From NCBI GenBank assembly GCA_023457355.1, contig JAEWLW010000050.1:105769-169768 (forward strand): a stretch of DNA of 64,000 nt, given 5' to 3'. The translations under genes were made by a program, and so were the position numbers. This DNA comes from Bacillota bacterium (GTDB taxonomy: Bacteria; Bacillota; Clostridia; Oscillospirales; Ruminococcaceae). This document shows positions 18,507 to 26,342 of this stretch, one piece after another. Every line of letters starts with the position of its first letter. Within the stretch, counting starts at the first letter, position 1. The notes under the pieces were generated by a model. It saw nothing but the letters and a program-made list of their open reading frames with translations, was not told the origin of the DNA and made no database searches.

Positions 18507-18926
18507 TTAAAAGCCGAGTTCATCCATTGCTTCGGCCACCAGTTCGCTGGTGAGCTCAGCGTTGGATTTATCCCACCTGGCGGCATCCCAGATTTCGGCG
18601 CGGTTTGAGACACCTATGACCGCCACTTCGCCGGTGAGCTGCGCATAGTCACGCAACGCCTGCGGAATCAGTACACGGCCCTGCTTGTCCGGTTCAACGC
18701 ACACCGCCCCTGCGAAGATAAACCGCTGGATGGCGCGCGCCTTGCTGATGGGAAGTGAGGCTGTCTGTTCCACTAGCTTGTCCCATTCGCTCATGCGATA
18801 AACAAACAGGCAGTTATCCAGCCCCTTTGTAATGATGAAAGAGTCGCCGAGATCTTCGCGCAGCTTGGCAGGAAAGCTTACTCTGCCCTTGACGTCGATG
18901 CTGTGCCGGTACTCGCCAATGAGCAT
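18507..18926 (-). CDS. mraZ: Transcriptional regulator MraZ
   Basis: This 139-residue protein contains two AbrB-like MraZ domains; the start is MLIGEYRHSIDVKGRVSFPA, followed by a second DKQGRVLIPQALRDYAQL repeat. It binds tandem boxes in its own promoter and tunes the dcw cluster. The start at 18926 is chosen because AAAGGAGGAAG precedes it; the longer frame from 18977 would be translated through the promoter-proximal boxes. It is the first gene of the dcw cluster. Confidence 0.95.
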   Translation of the reverse strand: MLIGEYRHSIDVKGRVSFPAKLREDLGDSFIITKGLDNCLFVYRMSEWDKLVEQTASLPISKARAIQRFIFAGAVCVEPDKQGRVLIPQALRDYAQLTGEVAVIGVSNRAEIWDAARWDKSNAELTSELVAEAMDELGF

Positions 18927-18938
18927 TTTGCTTCCTCC

Positions 18939-19025
18939 TTTCACCACTTTGAGGGAATACAAACCTCTTTTTACCACTCTTCACCACTTTTATTCCATTA
19001 TAAGTGGCTGGCAATAAAAAATCAA
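18939..19025 (-). promoter_or_regulatory. dcw cluster promoter with three MraZ boxes
   Basis: On the minus strand TTGATT (19020-19025), a 17-base spacer and TATAAT (18997-19002) form the promoter. Immediately downstream lie three consecutive 10-bp units at 18962-18991: AAAAGTGGTG, AAGAGTGGTA and AAAAGAGGTT. A further AAAGTGGTG follows next to the ribosome site. Tandem GTGG repeats at about one helical turn are the known MraZ operator type, so autoregulation is predicted. Confidence 0.82.
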
Positions 19026-19026
19026 T

Positions 19027-19359
19027 AGCTAAATTTGCTTCAAAATTTCTTTTTTTATGTGACCGTTTTCGCCAAAATTTGGCTTAATAATCACAATTTA
19101 GCTATTTTTTATATTGTTGTTTACCACAAATTGCAAAAAAGCCTGCCGCAAATACATACAAAAAACTATTGACAAAACGCCATTTTATTGCTTATTGCAT
19201 TCGGTGAAGGGGCTTCGGCTTAACGCACCCATTAAACACAAGCAGCTCCTTTTACAATTTTTTCATGGCTTTGTGCAATTAAAAGACCTTTATTGCTATA
19301 CTTTATATATCAGCAGTGATACAATGTAGGACGGCTTAAAGCAAAGGGAGGTGCGTTGT
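19027..19359. other. AT-rich divergent intergenic region
   Basis: This roughly 330-base region lies between the divergent mraZ promoter and the PIG-L gene. The first half is strongly AT-rich without a clear signal. An extended -10 box (TGCTATACT, 19294-19302) pointing right is the best candidate promoter for the downstream glycan cluster, with TTGTGC 20 bases upstream as a poorly spaced -35. A TTGACA with a weak partner lies near 19170. No ORF or RNA gene is evident. Confidence 0.45.
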
Positions 19360-20739
19360 TTGCGCAAGGTAACAACATTTTTAGCAGCACTGTGCACGAT
19401 GGCGCTGCTGACCGCGGTATGCCTGGCCACAGCAACGCCCGCAGCGGTTATTTCGCCCAAAATCACGGCCTCCGACGGCGGCGAATGCTGGATGTTCGGT
19501 GACAATAACCGCACGAGCAAACGCGCTTTTGCCGATGGCGGCGGCCTGACGCTTAAAAATGAAAGCCCCGATAAGATCACCGGCCTGTATCTGATCTGGG
19601 ATGCACCCGTGCCCACAAACTGCACCATAACAGCGCAAGGGCTCCCGCCGATTCAAGCGCAGGGCTTTTTGCATGAATGGGTCAATCTTGCCGGATCGTC
19701 CGGCGACGCCGTCACGCTGACATGGGAAGGGCCCGCCACACTGTGCGATGTTATTGCACTGGGCGGCAGCGCTTTGCCGGACTGGGTGCAGGATTGGCGC
19801 CCGGCCGAAGGGGACTGTGACGTTTTGGTGCTGCCCACCCACGCTGACGATGAACATCTTTTTCTCGGCGGCGCGCTGGCGATTGCCGCGGCCACGCCGG
19901 GCTGTCAGGTTCAGGTGGCCTATATGGTCAACCACAACGGCGAATACTACCGCCCGCACGAGCTGCTAAACGGGCTCTGGGCGGTCGGCGTCAACCGCTA
20001 CCCTGTCATCCCCCAATTTCCCGATATCTACAGCGATTCGCTGGCACATGCCAAAACCATTTATAACGAGCAGGAGATTCTGGACTATCAGCTTTCGCTC
20101 ATCAACCGCTTTCATCCCCAGATGATTGTCGGGCACGATTTAGACGGCGAATACGGCCACGGCGCGCACATGCTCAATGCCCATACGCTGACGCAGGCCG
20201 TGGAAAAAGCGGCGGCGATGCCCGGCGGTTGGGATACGCCGAAGCTGTATTTGCATCTCTATGCGCAGAACCCGATCATCCTGAATCTCGATACGCCGCT
20301 GACAAACGACAATGCCCCGCGCGTCCCGCTCATCGAGCGGACGCCTTTTGAAATAGCGCAGCTCGGTTTTGCGGCGCATAAATCGCAGCAGACCTACTTT
20401 TCGGTGGCGCAGTCCGGCCCCTACGATTGCCGGAAGCTGGGGCTCTACCGTTCGACGGTGGGCGCCGACACCAAAAACGATCTGTTTGAGCATATCACGC
20501 TTTATGCCCACCAACCTGAGCCGAAGCCGGAGCCTGAGGTGCGGCCGAACCTGACCGAAACCGCCGCCAGTGAGCCGCCCGAGCCGGGCAATGCCTCTGA
20601 AAAGGCGGCCTATCTCCCAGCGGCACAAAACGATTGGCTGGTTGGCTTTATCGGCTCGCCGCTCGCTTTTACGTTGGCGGTTACAGGCCTTCTCGTCGCC
20701 GTACTGCTCTATGCCATCTTTAAAAACAGGAGAATTTGA
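19360..20739 (+). CDS. Exported, membrane-anchored PIG-L/LmbE family deacetylase
   Basis: This 459-residue protein has a signal peptide (about 1-27). A beta-rich N-terminal domain precedes a PIG-L fold with the zinc motif THADDEH at about 160-166 and a second metal motif GHGAH at about 266-270. A Pro/Glu-rich linker and a C-terminal membrane anchor follow (about 430-454, ending KNRRI). PIG-L enzymes are Zn-dependent N-deacetylases, often acting on GlcNAc-linked lipids or thiols; here the catalytic domain is predicted to face outside. TTG at 19360 is taken as start because GGGAGGTG lies seven bases upstream, while the in-frame GTG at 19351 is inside that site. It is the first gene of a tight plus-strand cluster. 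Confidence 0.86.
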   Translation: MRKVTTFLAALCTMALLTAVCLATATPAAVISPKITASDGGECWMFGDNNRTSKRAFADGGGLTLKNESPDKITGLYLIWDAPVPTNCTITAQGLPPIQAQGFLHEWVNLAGSSGDAVTLTWEGPATLCDVIALGGSALPDWVQDWRPAEGDCDVLVLPTHADDEHLFLGGALAIAAATPGCQVQVAYMVNHNGEYYRPHELLNGLWAVGVNRYPVIPQFPDIYSDSLAHAKTIYNEQEILDYQLSLINRFHPQMIVGHDLDGEYGHGAHMLNAHTLTQAVEKAAAMPGGWDTPKLYLHLYAQNPIILNLDTPLTNDNAPRVPLIERTPFEIAQLGFAAHKSQQTYFSVAQSGPYDCRKLGLYRSTVGADTKNDLFEHITLYAHQPEPKPEPEVRPNLTETAASEPPEPGNASEKAAYLPAAQNDWLVGFIGSPLAFTLAVTGLLVAVLLYAIFKNRRI

Positions 20740-20744
20740 CGACT

Positions 20745-21809
20745 ATGCCGGCATTTGATAAAATTGCTGTTGTAATTCCTTCGCTGAACCCCGATGACAA
20801 GCTGCTAACCGTGGCCGAGGGTTTAATTTCGCACGGGTTTGGAAACCTGATCATCGTTAACGACGGCAGCATGCCTGAAAAAGCGGCTTATTTCCAGCAA
20901 ATTGCCGCAAAACCCGAATGCACCGTGCTTGTCCACGAAACAAACCGCGGCAAGGGGCGGGCGCTGAAAACCGCCTTTGCCTACATCTTGGAACATTTTC
21001 CGGACTGCATCGGGGCGGTCACGGTGGACGGCGATAATCAGCATCATCCCGACGATGTGGCCGTGCTGGCCTCAGCGCTCCTTCAGGATGACTCGGCACT
21101 GATATTGGGTGTGCGTGACTTTTCCCAGCCGGACGTACCCGCCCGCAGCCGGTTTGGCAACCGCATCAGCGCGCTGGTTTTTGGGCTGCTGTGCCGCCAG
21201 AAAATCTCCGACACGCAAACCGGGCTGCGCGCTATCCCGCGCAAAATGCTGCCCGGACTGGTTGACCTGGCGGGCGAGCGTTTTGATTTTGAAACCAACA
21301 TGTTGCTTTTTTTAAGTAAAAATAAAACGCCGATGCGTGAAATCGGCATTCAAACCATCTATCTTCAGGAAAATGCCACTTCGCATTTTCGTGCCGTTTG
21401 GGATTCCCTGCGCATTCTGCGGCTGGTCTTTGCTTTCGCATTTTCGTCGGCGGTTTGCGCGGCGCTGGATGTCGGCTGTTATTGGCTGGCCGTCACGCTT
21501 TTAGCCGCGTTGCCACTGCGTGAACGCGTCCTGGCCGCCACCGTTGTTGCCCGTGTCATTTCATCCGCCGTCAACTTTTCTTTTAACCGAACTGCGGTGT
21601 TTGGGAACAGCGGTTCTCTTTCACGCGCGCTGCCGCGTTATTACCTGCTTTGCGGCTGCCAGTTTATTTGCTCATGGGCGGGAGTCTGGGGCCTGACGCT
21701 CATCATCGGGGGCAGCTCGGTTCTGGCCAAAATTATTGTGGACCCCCTGCTGTTTTTCGCCAGCTTCAATATTCAGCGTCATTGGGTATTTTCCGAACAG
21801 AAAGCATAA
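20745..21809 (+). CDS. GT2 glycosyltransferase fused to a GtrA-like membrane domain
   Basis: The N-terminal part (about 210 residues) is a GT-A fold with the VVIPSLNP start, a NDGS motif, and DGDNQHHPDD as the metal-binding DxD region, typical of dolichyl/polyprenyl-phosphate sugar synthases. The C-terminal part (about 220-354) has four hydrophobic segments with SSAVNFSFNRTAVF and NIQRHWVF, characteristic of GtrA proteins implicated in moving polyprenyl-linked sugars. One polypeptide may thus make and flip a lipid-phosphate sugar. The start is ATG 20745 with AGGAG 12 bases upstream; TTG 20736, overlapping the previous stop, is an alternative. Confidence 0.88.
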   Translation: MPAFDKIAVVIPSLNPDDKLLTVAEGLISHGFGNLIIVNDGSMPEKAAYFQQIAAKPECTVLVHETNRGKGRALKTAFAYILEHFPDCIGAVTVDGDNQHHPDDVAVLASALLQDDSALILGVRDFSQPDVPARSRFGNRISALVFGLLCRQKISDTQTGLRAIPRKMLPGLVDLAGERFDFETNMLLFLSKNKTPMREIGIQTIYLQENATSHFRAVWDSLRILRLVFAFAFSSAVCAALDVGCYWLAVTLLAALPLRERVLAATVVARVISSAVNFSFNRTAVFGNSGSLSRALPRYYLLCGCQFICSWAGVWGLTLIIGGSSVLAKIIVDPLLFFASFNIQRHWVFSEQKA

Positions 21810-21834
21810 TGCCAAAAAGGAGGCTGCGCCGCAT

Positions 21835-22827
21835 ATGGCAAATGGCGTTCTAAAAAAAAGTTTGATATGTTTTGGTATTGTGCTGTTCTGGGGGGTGTTT
21901 TTTCTCTTTGGCGCTTGTGCCATCATCTTTCACGGGCCCTCTCCCGCGGCGCGTGATCTTGCCGTGTCAACCCTGATGGAGACGAGCGCGGCCAAATTTG
22001 TCGCGCGCCTTTTTCTCTCTGAGGCGGAAATAGATGCTATTCTGGCTAAAAACGCCGTGCTGGTGTCTGACGTGGTCACCGATTCCGAACTGGTTCACAT
22101 TCCGGAAGCAAGCGACCGTTTTGACCTGAACGCGATCACAGTGGAAGATGTTTCGGGCCCGACCTTTAAAGGTAAAATGATGATCGTAAATGACCCCTCG
22201 CGGCTTTATGTCGCCACACCTGCGGCATTCGGGCTGGAGGGCGGCGGACTCCGGGTGGAAGAAATGGTCCGGCGCGACGGCGCTGTCGCAGGCATCAATG
22301 CCGGGGGCTTTGAGGATGAAAACGGCATTGGCAACGGCGGCACACCGCTGGGCATCGTCATTCAAAACGGGATTCTCACCTTCGGCGAACCCGATGTTTA
22401 TACCATTGTGATCGGCTTTGACAGCGACAACAAACTGGTGGTCGGCTCCATGACCGGCGCGCAGGCACTCGAACGCGGCATGCGCGACGCGGTCAGCTTT
22501 ATCACCCCCGCGCTCATCGTCAACGGTAAAGCGGCTGATATTCTTGGTACCGGCGGCGGCTTAAACCCGCGCACCGCCATCGGGCAGCGGGCCGACGGCG
22601 CTGTGCTGCTGCTGGTGATCGACGGCAGACAGTCGCACAGCATCGGCGCAAACTATAAAGATCTGATGGACGTCATGCTGCAATATGGCGCCGTCAACGC
22701 AGCCAACCTGGACGGCGGCTCTTCCACCCTGATGGTTTATAACGATCAAATTCTCAACGTCTGTGCTTCGCTTTATGGTTCGCGCAAGCTGCCCACCGCC
22801 ATTCTGGTAAGGCAGGTGGCTTCATGA
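21835..22827 (+). CDS. Membrane-anchored phosphodiester glycosidase (NAGPA-like domain)
   Basis: This 330-residue protein has one N-terminal span (about 8-31) and an extracytoplasmic domain with the motifs AGINAGGFEDENG, NGGTPLGIVI, TAIGQRADGAVLLLVIDGR and NAANLDGGSS. These belong to the NAGPA/DUF2233 phosphodiester glycosidase family, whose animal member removes GlcNAc from GlcNAc-1-phosphodiesters. ATG 21835 is preceded by AAGGAGG (11-base gap). A longer frame from 21736 overlaps the GT2 gene and is not used. The stop overlaps the next start by four bases. Confidence 0.87.
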   Translation: MANGVLKKSLICFGIVLFWGVFFLFGACAIIFHGPSPAARDLAVSTLMETSAAKFVARLFLSEAEIDAILAKNAVLVSDVVTDSELVHIPEASDRFDLNAITVEDVSGPTFKGKMMIVNDPSRLYVATPAAFGLEGGGLRVEEMVRRDGAVAGINAGGFEDENGIGNGGTPLGIVIQNGILTFGEPDVYTIVIGFDSDNKLVVGSMTGAQALERGMRDAVSFITPALIVNGKAADILGTGGGLNPRTAIGQRADGAVLLLVIDGRQSHSIGANYKDLMDVMLQYGAVNAANLDGGSSTLMVYNDQILNVCASLYGSRKLPTAILVRQVAS

Positions 22828-23882
22828 AAACAGAAAGCCGTTCGAGCGTCAATTGGGTATTTATTGTGTTTGCGCTGATGTTGCACGCCTTTTGCGCCGC
22901 GCTGGCCGTTGGCGGCATGGTGAGGGTTTACGACATCGCGCTGGGTTACGAGCATTCCCGCCCGGAATACGTTGTTCAAAATGTGCTGTCCCTTTTTGAG
23001 GGAAAGCGTTACGCCGATATTTTGGAATTGGGGCAGGTGCCGCTTTCAAGGCTGGAAACAGCCGTCAATTTTGAGCATGCCGCCGCAGAGCGTTATGACG
23101 GCGGAAAATTTTCCGTCTTGCGCAGTGGTGAACAGGAGTGGCAGATCGCCTGTGGCGGAAAACCCGCCGCAACGCTTACGCTGCGCTGTCAAAAAGGCGG
23201 CGGCCGCCATGGCATGGATCTTTGGACGGCTGAAAAGCTGACCGTATTGTCACCGGTACCGCAAAACTACACCGTAAAAACGCCCCCCGGCGTTCGCCTT
23301 GCCGTCAATGGCGTGGAGCCGGACGACAGCGCGCTTGTTGAGGCAACGCAAGCCGGCAGCCCCTTTGGCACACTGCCGGACGCTCTTGCGCCAACAGCGG
23401 CGAAGGTCTATCGGTTCGACGGCCTTTTTGAGCCGCCCGAAGTCACCGCATCCAGTGACGACGGCGCCGCTTGCACGGTTGCGCGCTTCCAAAGCAGCGT
23501 TTCGGTCTGCCTTACCCCCAGCGAGCAGGTGGTGTCCGTGCTGTCGGCGTTTGGCAGGCAGGCGGCCTGCGCCTACGCCAAATATATTACAAACGACGCC
23601 ACTTTGGATGAGGTTCTGCCGTTTTTTCTGCCCGAATCCGGCTATTATACCCACTTAAAACAGTTCTATAACGGCTGGTATAACGCGCACGACCAATACG
23701 CATTTAAAAATGCTGAATTTTCAAACTGGCAGGCCTACGATGCGCGACATATCTCCTGCGATATCGCCTTTGATTATTGGATTAAGATGAGCCGTCATGA
23801 ATACACCTATCCCTCAAAATACACCATGTACTTTGTTTTGGCGGACAACGGTTGGCGTGTGTCCAACCTTGTCGTATTGTGA
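22824..23882 (+). CDS. Membrane-anchored protein of unknown function in the glycan cluster
   Basis: This 352-residue protein is translationally coupled to the NAGPA gene through an ATGA overlap. It has one N-terminal span (about 11-33) and an extracytoplasmic part without a family I recognise. The last about 100 residues (from AYAKYITNDATLDEV, with aromatic-rich FYNGWYNAHDQYAF) could be an NTF2-like fold; that is a guess from composition. Two central beta-rich segments (about 60-215) look like substrate-binding modules. Co-expression with the deacetylase, GT2-GtrA and glycosidase suggests a structural or accessory role in the same pathway. Confidence 0.75.
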   Translation: MKTESRSSVNWVFIVFALMLHAFCAALAVGGMVRVYDIALGYEHSRPEYVVQNVLSLFEGKRYADILELGQVPLSRLETAVNFEHAAAERYDGGKFSVLRSGEQEWQIACGGKPAATLTLRCQKGGGRHGMDLWTAEKLTVLSPVPQNYTVKTPPGVRLAVNGVEPDDSALVEATQAGSPFGTLPDALAPTAAKVYRFDGLFEPPEVTASSDDGAACTVARFQSSVSVCLTPSEQVVSVLSAFGRQAACAYAKYITNDATLDEVLPFFLPESGYYTHLKQFYNGWYNAHDQYAFKNAEFSNWQAYDARHISCDIAFDYWIKMSRHEYTYPSKYTMYFVLADNGWRVSNLVVL

Positions 23883-24225
23883 AAATTTGCCCGTGCGGCA
23901 TACAAAGCGAATTTTTTGTTAAAACTTTCCATGTTCATCCTGCCCGGTTTGCTATTGGCCGGGGAGCGCAGCCTCTTTTTCTTACGCCGACGCAGGTGTC
24001 GCCTTTCTACATAAAGGCTTTGTTCAACCCAATTTTTCGTTATAATATATGCTAATTTTAACCAGAAGCTAAAAATGTGCTGATTTATGAACCCGATATG
24101 GCAATTTGTTTGCATATTCATCCATTTTCACTTTTCATTATGTTCAATTTGTGCTATACTGATTTGCGTTAAATGCCTTAGATAACGGCTGATAGAAAAA
24201 TTTCTTTATGAGGTGAAGCAAAACT
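23883..24225. other. Intergenic region with hairpins and a sortase promoter
   Basis: Three short stems lie after the cluster stop: CCCGG/CCGGG (about 23941-23962), CGAC/GTCG (about 23988-24001) and GCCTTT/AAAGGC (24001-24018), the last followed by TTTG, so it may end the upstream transcript. The rest is AT-rich. Two candidate rightward promoters follow: TTGTTC-15-TATAAT at 24020-24046 and, better, TTTTCA-17-TATACT at 24132-24160. Confidence 0.4.
24132..24160 (+). promoter_or_regulatory. Probable promoter of the sortase gene
   Basis: TTTTCA (24132-24137) and TATACT (24155-24160) are separated by 17 bases, 66 bases before the sortase start. Confidence 0.55.
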
Positions 24226-25281
24226 ATGGCAAAGAACCGCATGGCAAAAAAGTCGCCAATGTCCTCCATCGTTATTGTCGCCCTTGCGCTGCTGATATTT
24301 ATCGTAGCCGTCAGCATAGGGGTATCGCTTTTGAAGAAGAGCGACGTCACAGAGGAACCTTCCTCCAGCGCATCGGAATCGATCAGTGAACCTGTATCCT
24401 CCTCTTCCGAAGTGTCAGAGAGTGAGCCCGAGTCCTCATCCGAAGCATCCGAGAGCCAGCCCGTTTCCTCTTCCGAGGCGGCATCTTCCTCTTCGGCGGC
24501 ATCTTCTGTAGCGAACGTCTCATCTTCTTCCAAGGCGGCTTCTTCCGCCGCAGTTTCCAGCGGATTGCCCGCCAAATTTGACCCTGCGGTCATGGGCGCC
24601 AGCGGCAAGGCGAACATCCCCAGCTACAAGCAGATTAATGCCGATGTCAAGGCCTGGCTGAAAATTCCGGGCACCAACATCAACTACCCTATCCTGCAAA
24701 GCCCCAGCGGTTATGATCCCCATTACTATCTGGATAAAAACATTTATCGGCAGACCAGCCGTGACGGCGTGGTCTACGCCGGTTCCACCTGCAAATTCGG
24801 CACCGGTTCCGCGGGCCTTTCCAAGAACACCGTGCTGTTTGGCCATAACTGGACCAACTATTCGGCAGCGCCCCGCATCGGCAGCGCCAGCGACGTCATG
24901 TTTGCACAGCTGACAGCATACCATTACCTGAACTTCGCCAAGGCTTACCCGTACATTTGGTTCTCCACCGATTCGCAGGAAATGACCTGGGTGGTTTTTG
25001 CCGCTTTCTACACCGATATTTCGTTTAATTACATTGAGCCCAACCCCACCGACGCGGGCTTTTCCAACATTATCAGCGGCGCCAAGGCACGCAGCCGCCA
25101 CAACTTCAATGTTGAAGTCTCTACCAGCGATAAAATTCTGACCCTGTCCACCTGCACCAGAGCATACGGTTCCAGCGATAAGCAGCGGTTTGTCGTCATG
25201 GCCCGCCTGCTGCGCAGCGGTGAGACACTCAAGGAAATCAGCGTCACCACCAACCCGAACCCCGTATTGCCGAATTTGTAA
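24226..25281 (+). CDS. Class B sortase
   Basis: This 351-residue membrane-anchored transpeptidase has one span (about 13-35), a roughly 70-residue Ser/Glu-rich linker (41-112) and a class B sortase domain beginning INADVKAWLKIPGTNINYPI. The catalytic set is visible: His207 in FGHN, Cys310 in LSTC and Arg321 in KQRFVV. Sortases join sorted proteins to the wall or to one another. No candidate substrate with a sorting signal was seen in this window. GAGGTG lies before the ATG. The linker could let the domain reach across a thick surface layer. Confidence 0.92.
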   Translation: MAKNRMAKKSPMSSIVIVALALLIFIVAVSIGVSLLKKSDVTEEPSSSASESISEPVSSSSEVSESEPESSSEASESQPVSSSEAASSSSAASSVANVSSSSKAASSAAVSSGLPAKFDPAVMGASGKANIPSYKQINADVKAWLKIPGTNINYPILQSPSGYDPHYYLDKNIYRQTSRDGVVYAGSTCKFGTGSAGLSKNTVLFGHNWTNYSAAPRIGSASDVMFAQLTAYHYLNFAKAYPYIWFSTDSQEMTWVVFAAFYTDISFNYIEPNPTDAGFSNIISGAKARSRHNFNVEVSTSDKILTLSTCTRAYGSSDKQRFVVMARLLRSGETLKEISVTTNPNPVLPNL

Positions 25282-25294
25282 GGGGTGACAGTAT

Positions 25295-25657
25295 ATGATT
25301 TATCGTCAGTCTGACCGTAAAACCACCGTAACCCCCGCGCAGAAAGCGGGAACACCCGACTTCAGCAAGCTTGAGATCACCCCGGAAAAAGATCTGTTGG
25401 GCGCTGGAAGGCTGCTTTCACAGATTACGTTGCCGCCCGGCGCGCTGGTGGCTGAACATGCCCACCATGACGAATATGAGGTCTATCTCATCTTGACAGG
25501 CGAGGGCGATTATTACGATAACGGCACCGTCGTCAAAGTGTACCCGGGTGATGTTGCGCTTTGTCGCAGCGGCGAAAAGCACTGTCTGGTTAACACCGGC
25601 AGCAGCGACTTAACGTTCGTGGCATTTATCGGCTTCCCAAATGCTCAAAAACAGTAA
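25295..25657 (+). CDS. Small cupin-domain protein
   Basis: This 120-residue single-domain cupin has the metal-ligand strand HAHHDEYEVYLILTGEG (His-x-His plus Glu) and GDVALCRSGEKHCLVN as the second cupin motif. Such proteins bind a metal and act as isomerases, dioxygenases or sensors; the substrate is unknown. It begins 13 bases after the sortase stop with GGGGTG before the ATG, so it is probably co-transcribed. A CGCCGCTGCG hairpin follows. Confidence 0.85.
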   Translation: MIYRQSDRKTTVTPAQKAGTPDFSKLEITPEKDLLGAGRLLSQITLPPGALVAEHAHHDEYEVYLILTGEGDYYDNGTVVKVYPGDVALCRSGEKHCLVNTGSSDLTFVAFIGFPNAQKQ

Positions 25658-25684
25658 AAGAAAGCCTTAAAATTCATGCGCCTG

Positions 25685-25711
25685 CGCCGCTGCGTTTTTA
25701 ACGCAGCGGCG
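25685..25711 (+). terminator. Hairpin after the cupin gene
   Basis: CGCCGCTGCGTT (25685-25696) and its perfect complement AACGCAGCGGCG (25700-25711) form a 12-bp stem with a TTT loop. It lacks a downstream U-tract. A nearly identical hairpin that does have one lies at 26056-26087. Confidence 0.7.
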
Positions 25712-26055
25712 TTAGCCTGTCAATAAAGTGACAGGGGCTTAGCAATTTGCACAAAATAAATGCCGCTTATCGCGACATGGGAGAACCCACGGCGAGGGTG
25801 CTCCCCGCAAGAACAGTCCAATGGACTGTTCTTGCGCCCTCTCCTGCGCTTCTTACAAAATTAGGGCACTTTGGGGCGCTGCCGGGACCGCTCGCATATA
25901 GAGGCGCTCGCGGCAGCTTGGCTCCGCTTATCACAGCGGGCAGCATGGATGTCCGCTGTGGCGCCACCAAGACTCTGCAAGCTTTTGAAAAAGCTCGACC
26001 AAAACTTTTAGTTGTTGTGCAACTTTTCTTTGAAATGAATTTTTCGACAAGCTGG
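25712..26055 (-). repeat. Dispersed repeat family B, copy 1
   Basis: Read on the minus strand this contains AAAAGTTTTGGTCGAGC, CAAAAGCTTGCAGAGTCTTGG, a CCGCTGTGATAAGCGGAGCC block and the palindrome AACAGTCCATTGGACTGTT. The same blocks recur at 37092-37240 and, for the first and last, at 63873-64000. A CCTGTCA/TGACAGG hairpin lies at the right-hand end of the minus-strand reading. No credible ORF is present. It is bracketed by two near-identical hairpins. Confidence 0.72.
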
Positions 26056-26087
26056 CGCCGCTGCGTTAAAACGCAGTGGCGTTTTTT
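26056..26087 (+). terminator. Rho-independent terminator
   Basis: CGCCGCTGCGTT (26056-26067) pairs with AACGCAGTGGCG (26070-26081, one wobble) and is followed by TTTTTT. It is probably the original end of the sortase-cupin transcript, now separated from the cupin gene by repeat B. Confidence 0.75.
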
Positions 26088-26307
26088 AATATAGATCGTT
26101 ATTTTTTGTCAACGTTTTCGCCGCAGATTACTAGCGGCGCGTCATGCTTAGATGCTGAATTTCAGGCCACACTTTTAAAACAGTTTCCAACCGTGCTAAT
26201 TTTGCAGTTTTCATCCAGATGGACCTACAAATTTTTATCAAAAGCTGTTCTTTTCTTTGTGCATTTGCGAAAATTTGCAGTTTTTTCCCACATTTTGGTC
26301 AAAACAG

Positions 26308-26336
26308 TTGCGAAAGCGACTTTGTTCTGGTATGAT
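26308..26336 (+). promoter_or_regulatory. Promoter of the uracil permease leader
   Basis: TTGCGA (26308-26313), a 17-base spacer and TATGAT (26331-26336) point right. The start would be near 26343, giving a leader of about 335 nt before the permease start codon. Confidence 0.6.
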
Positions 26337-26342
26337 GTTGTG

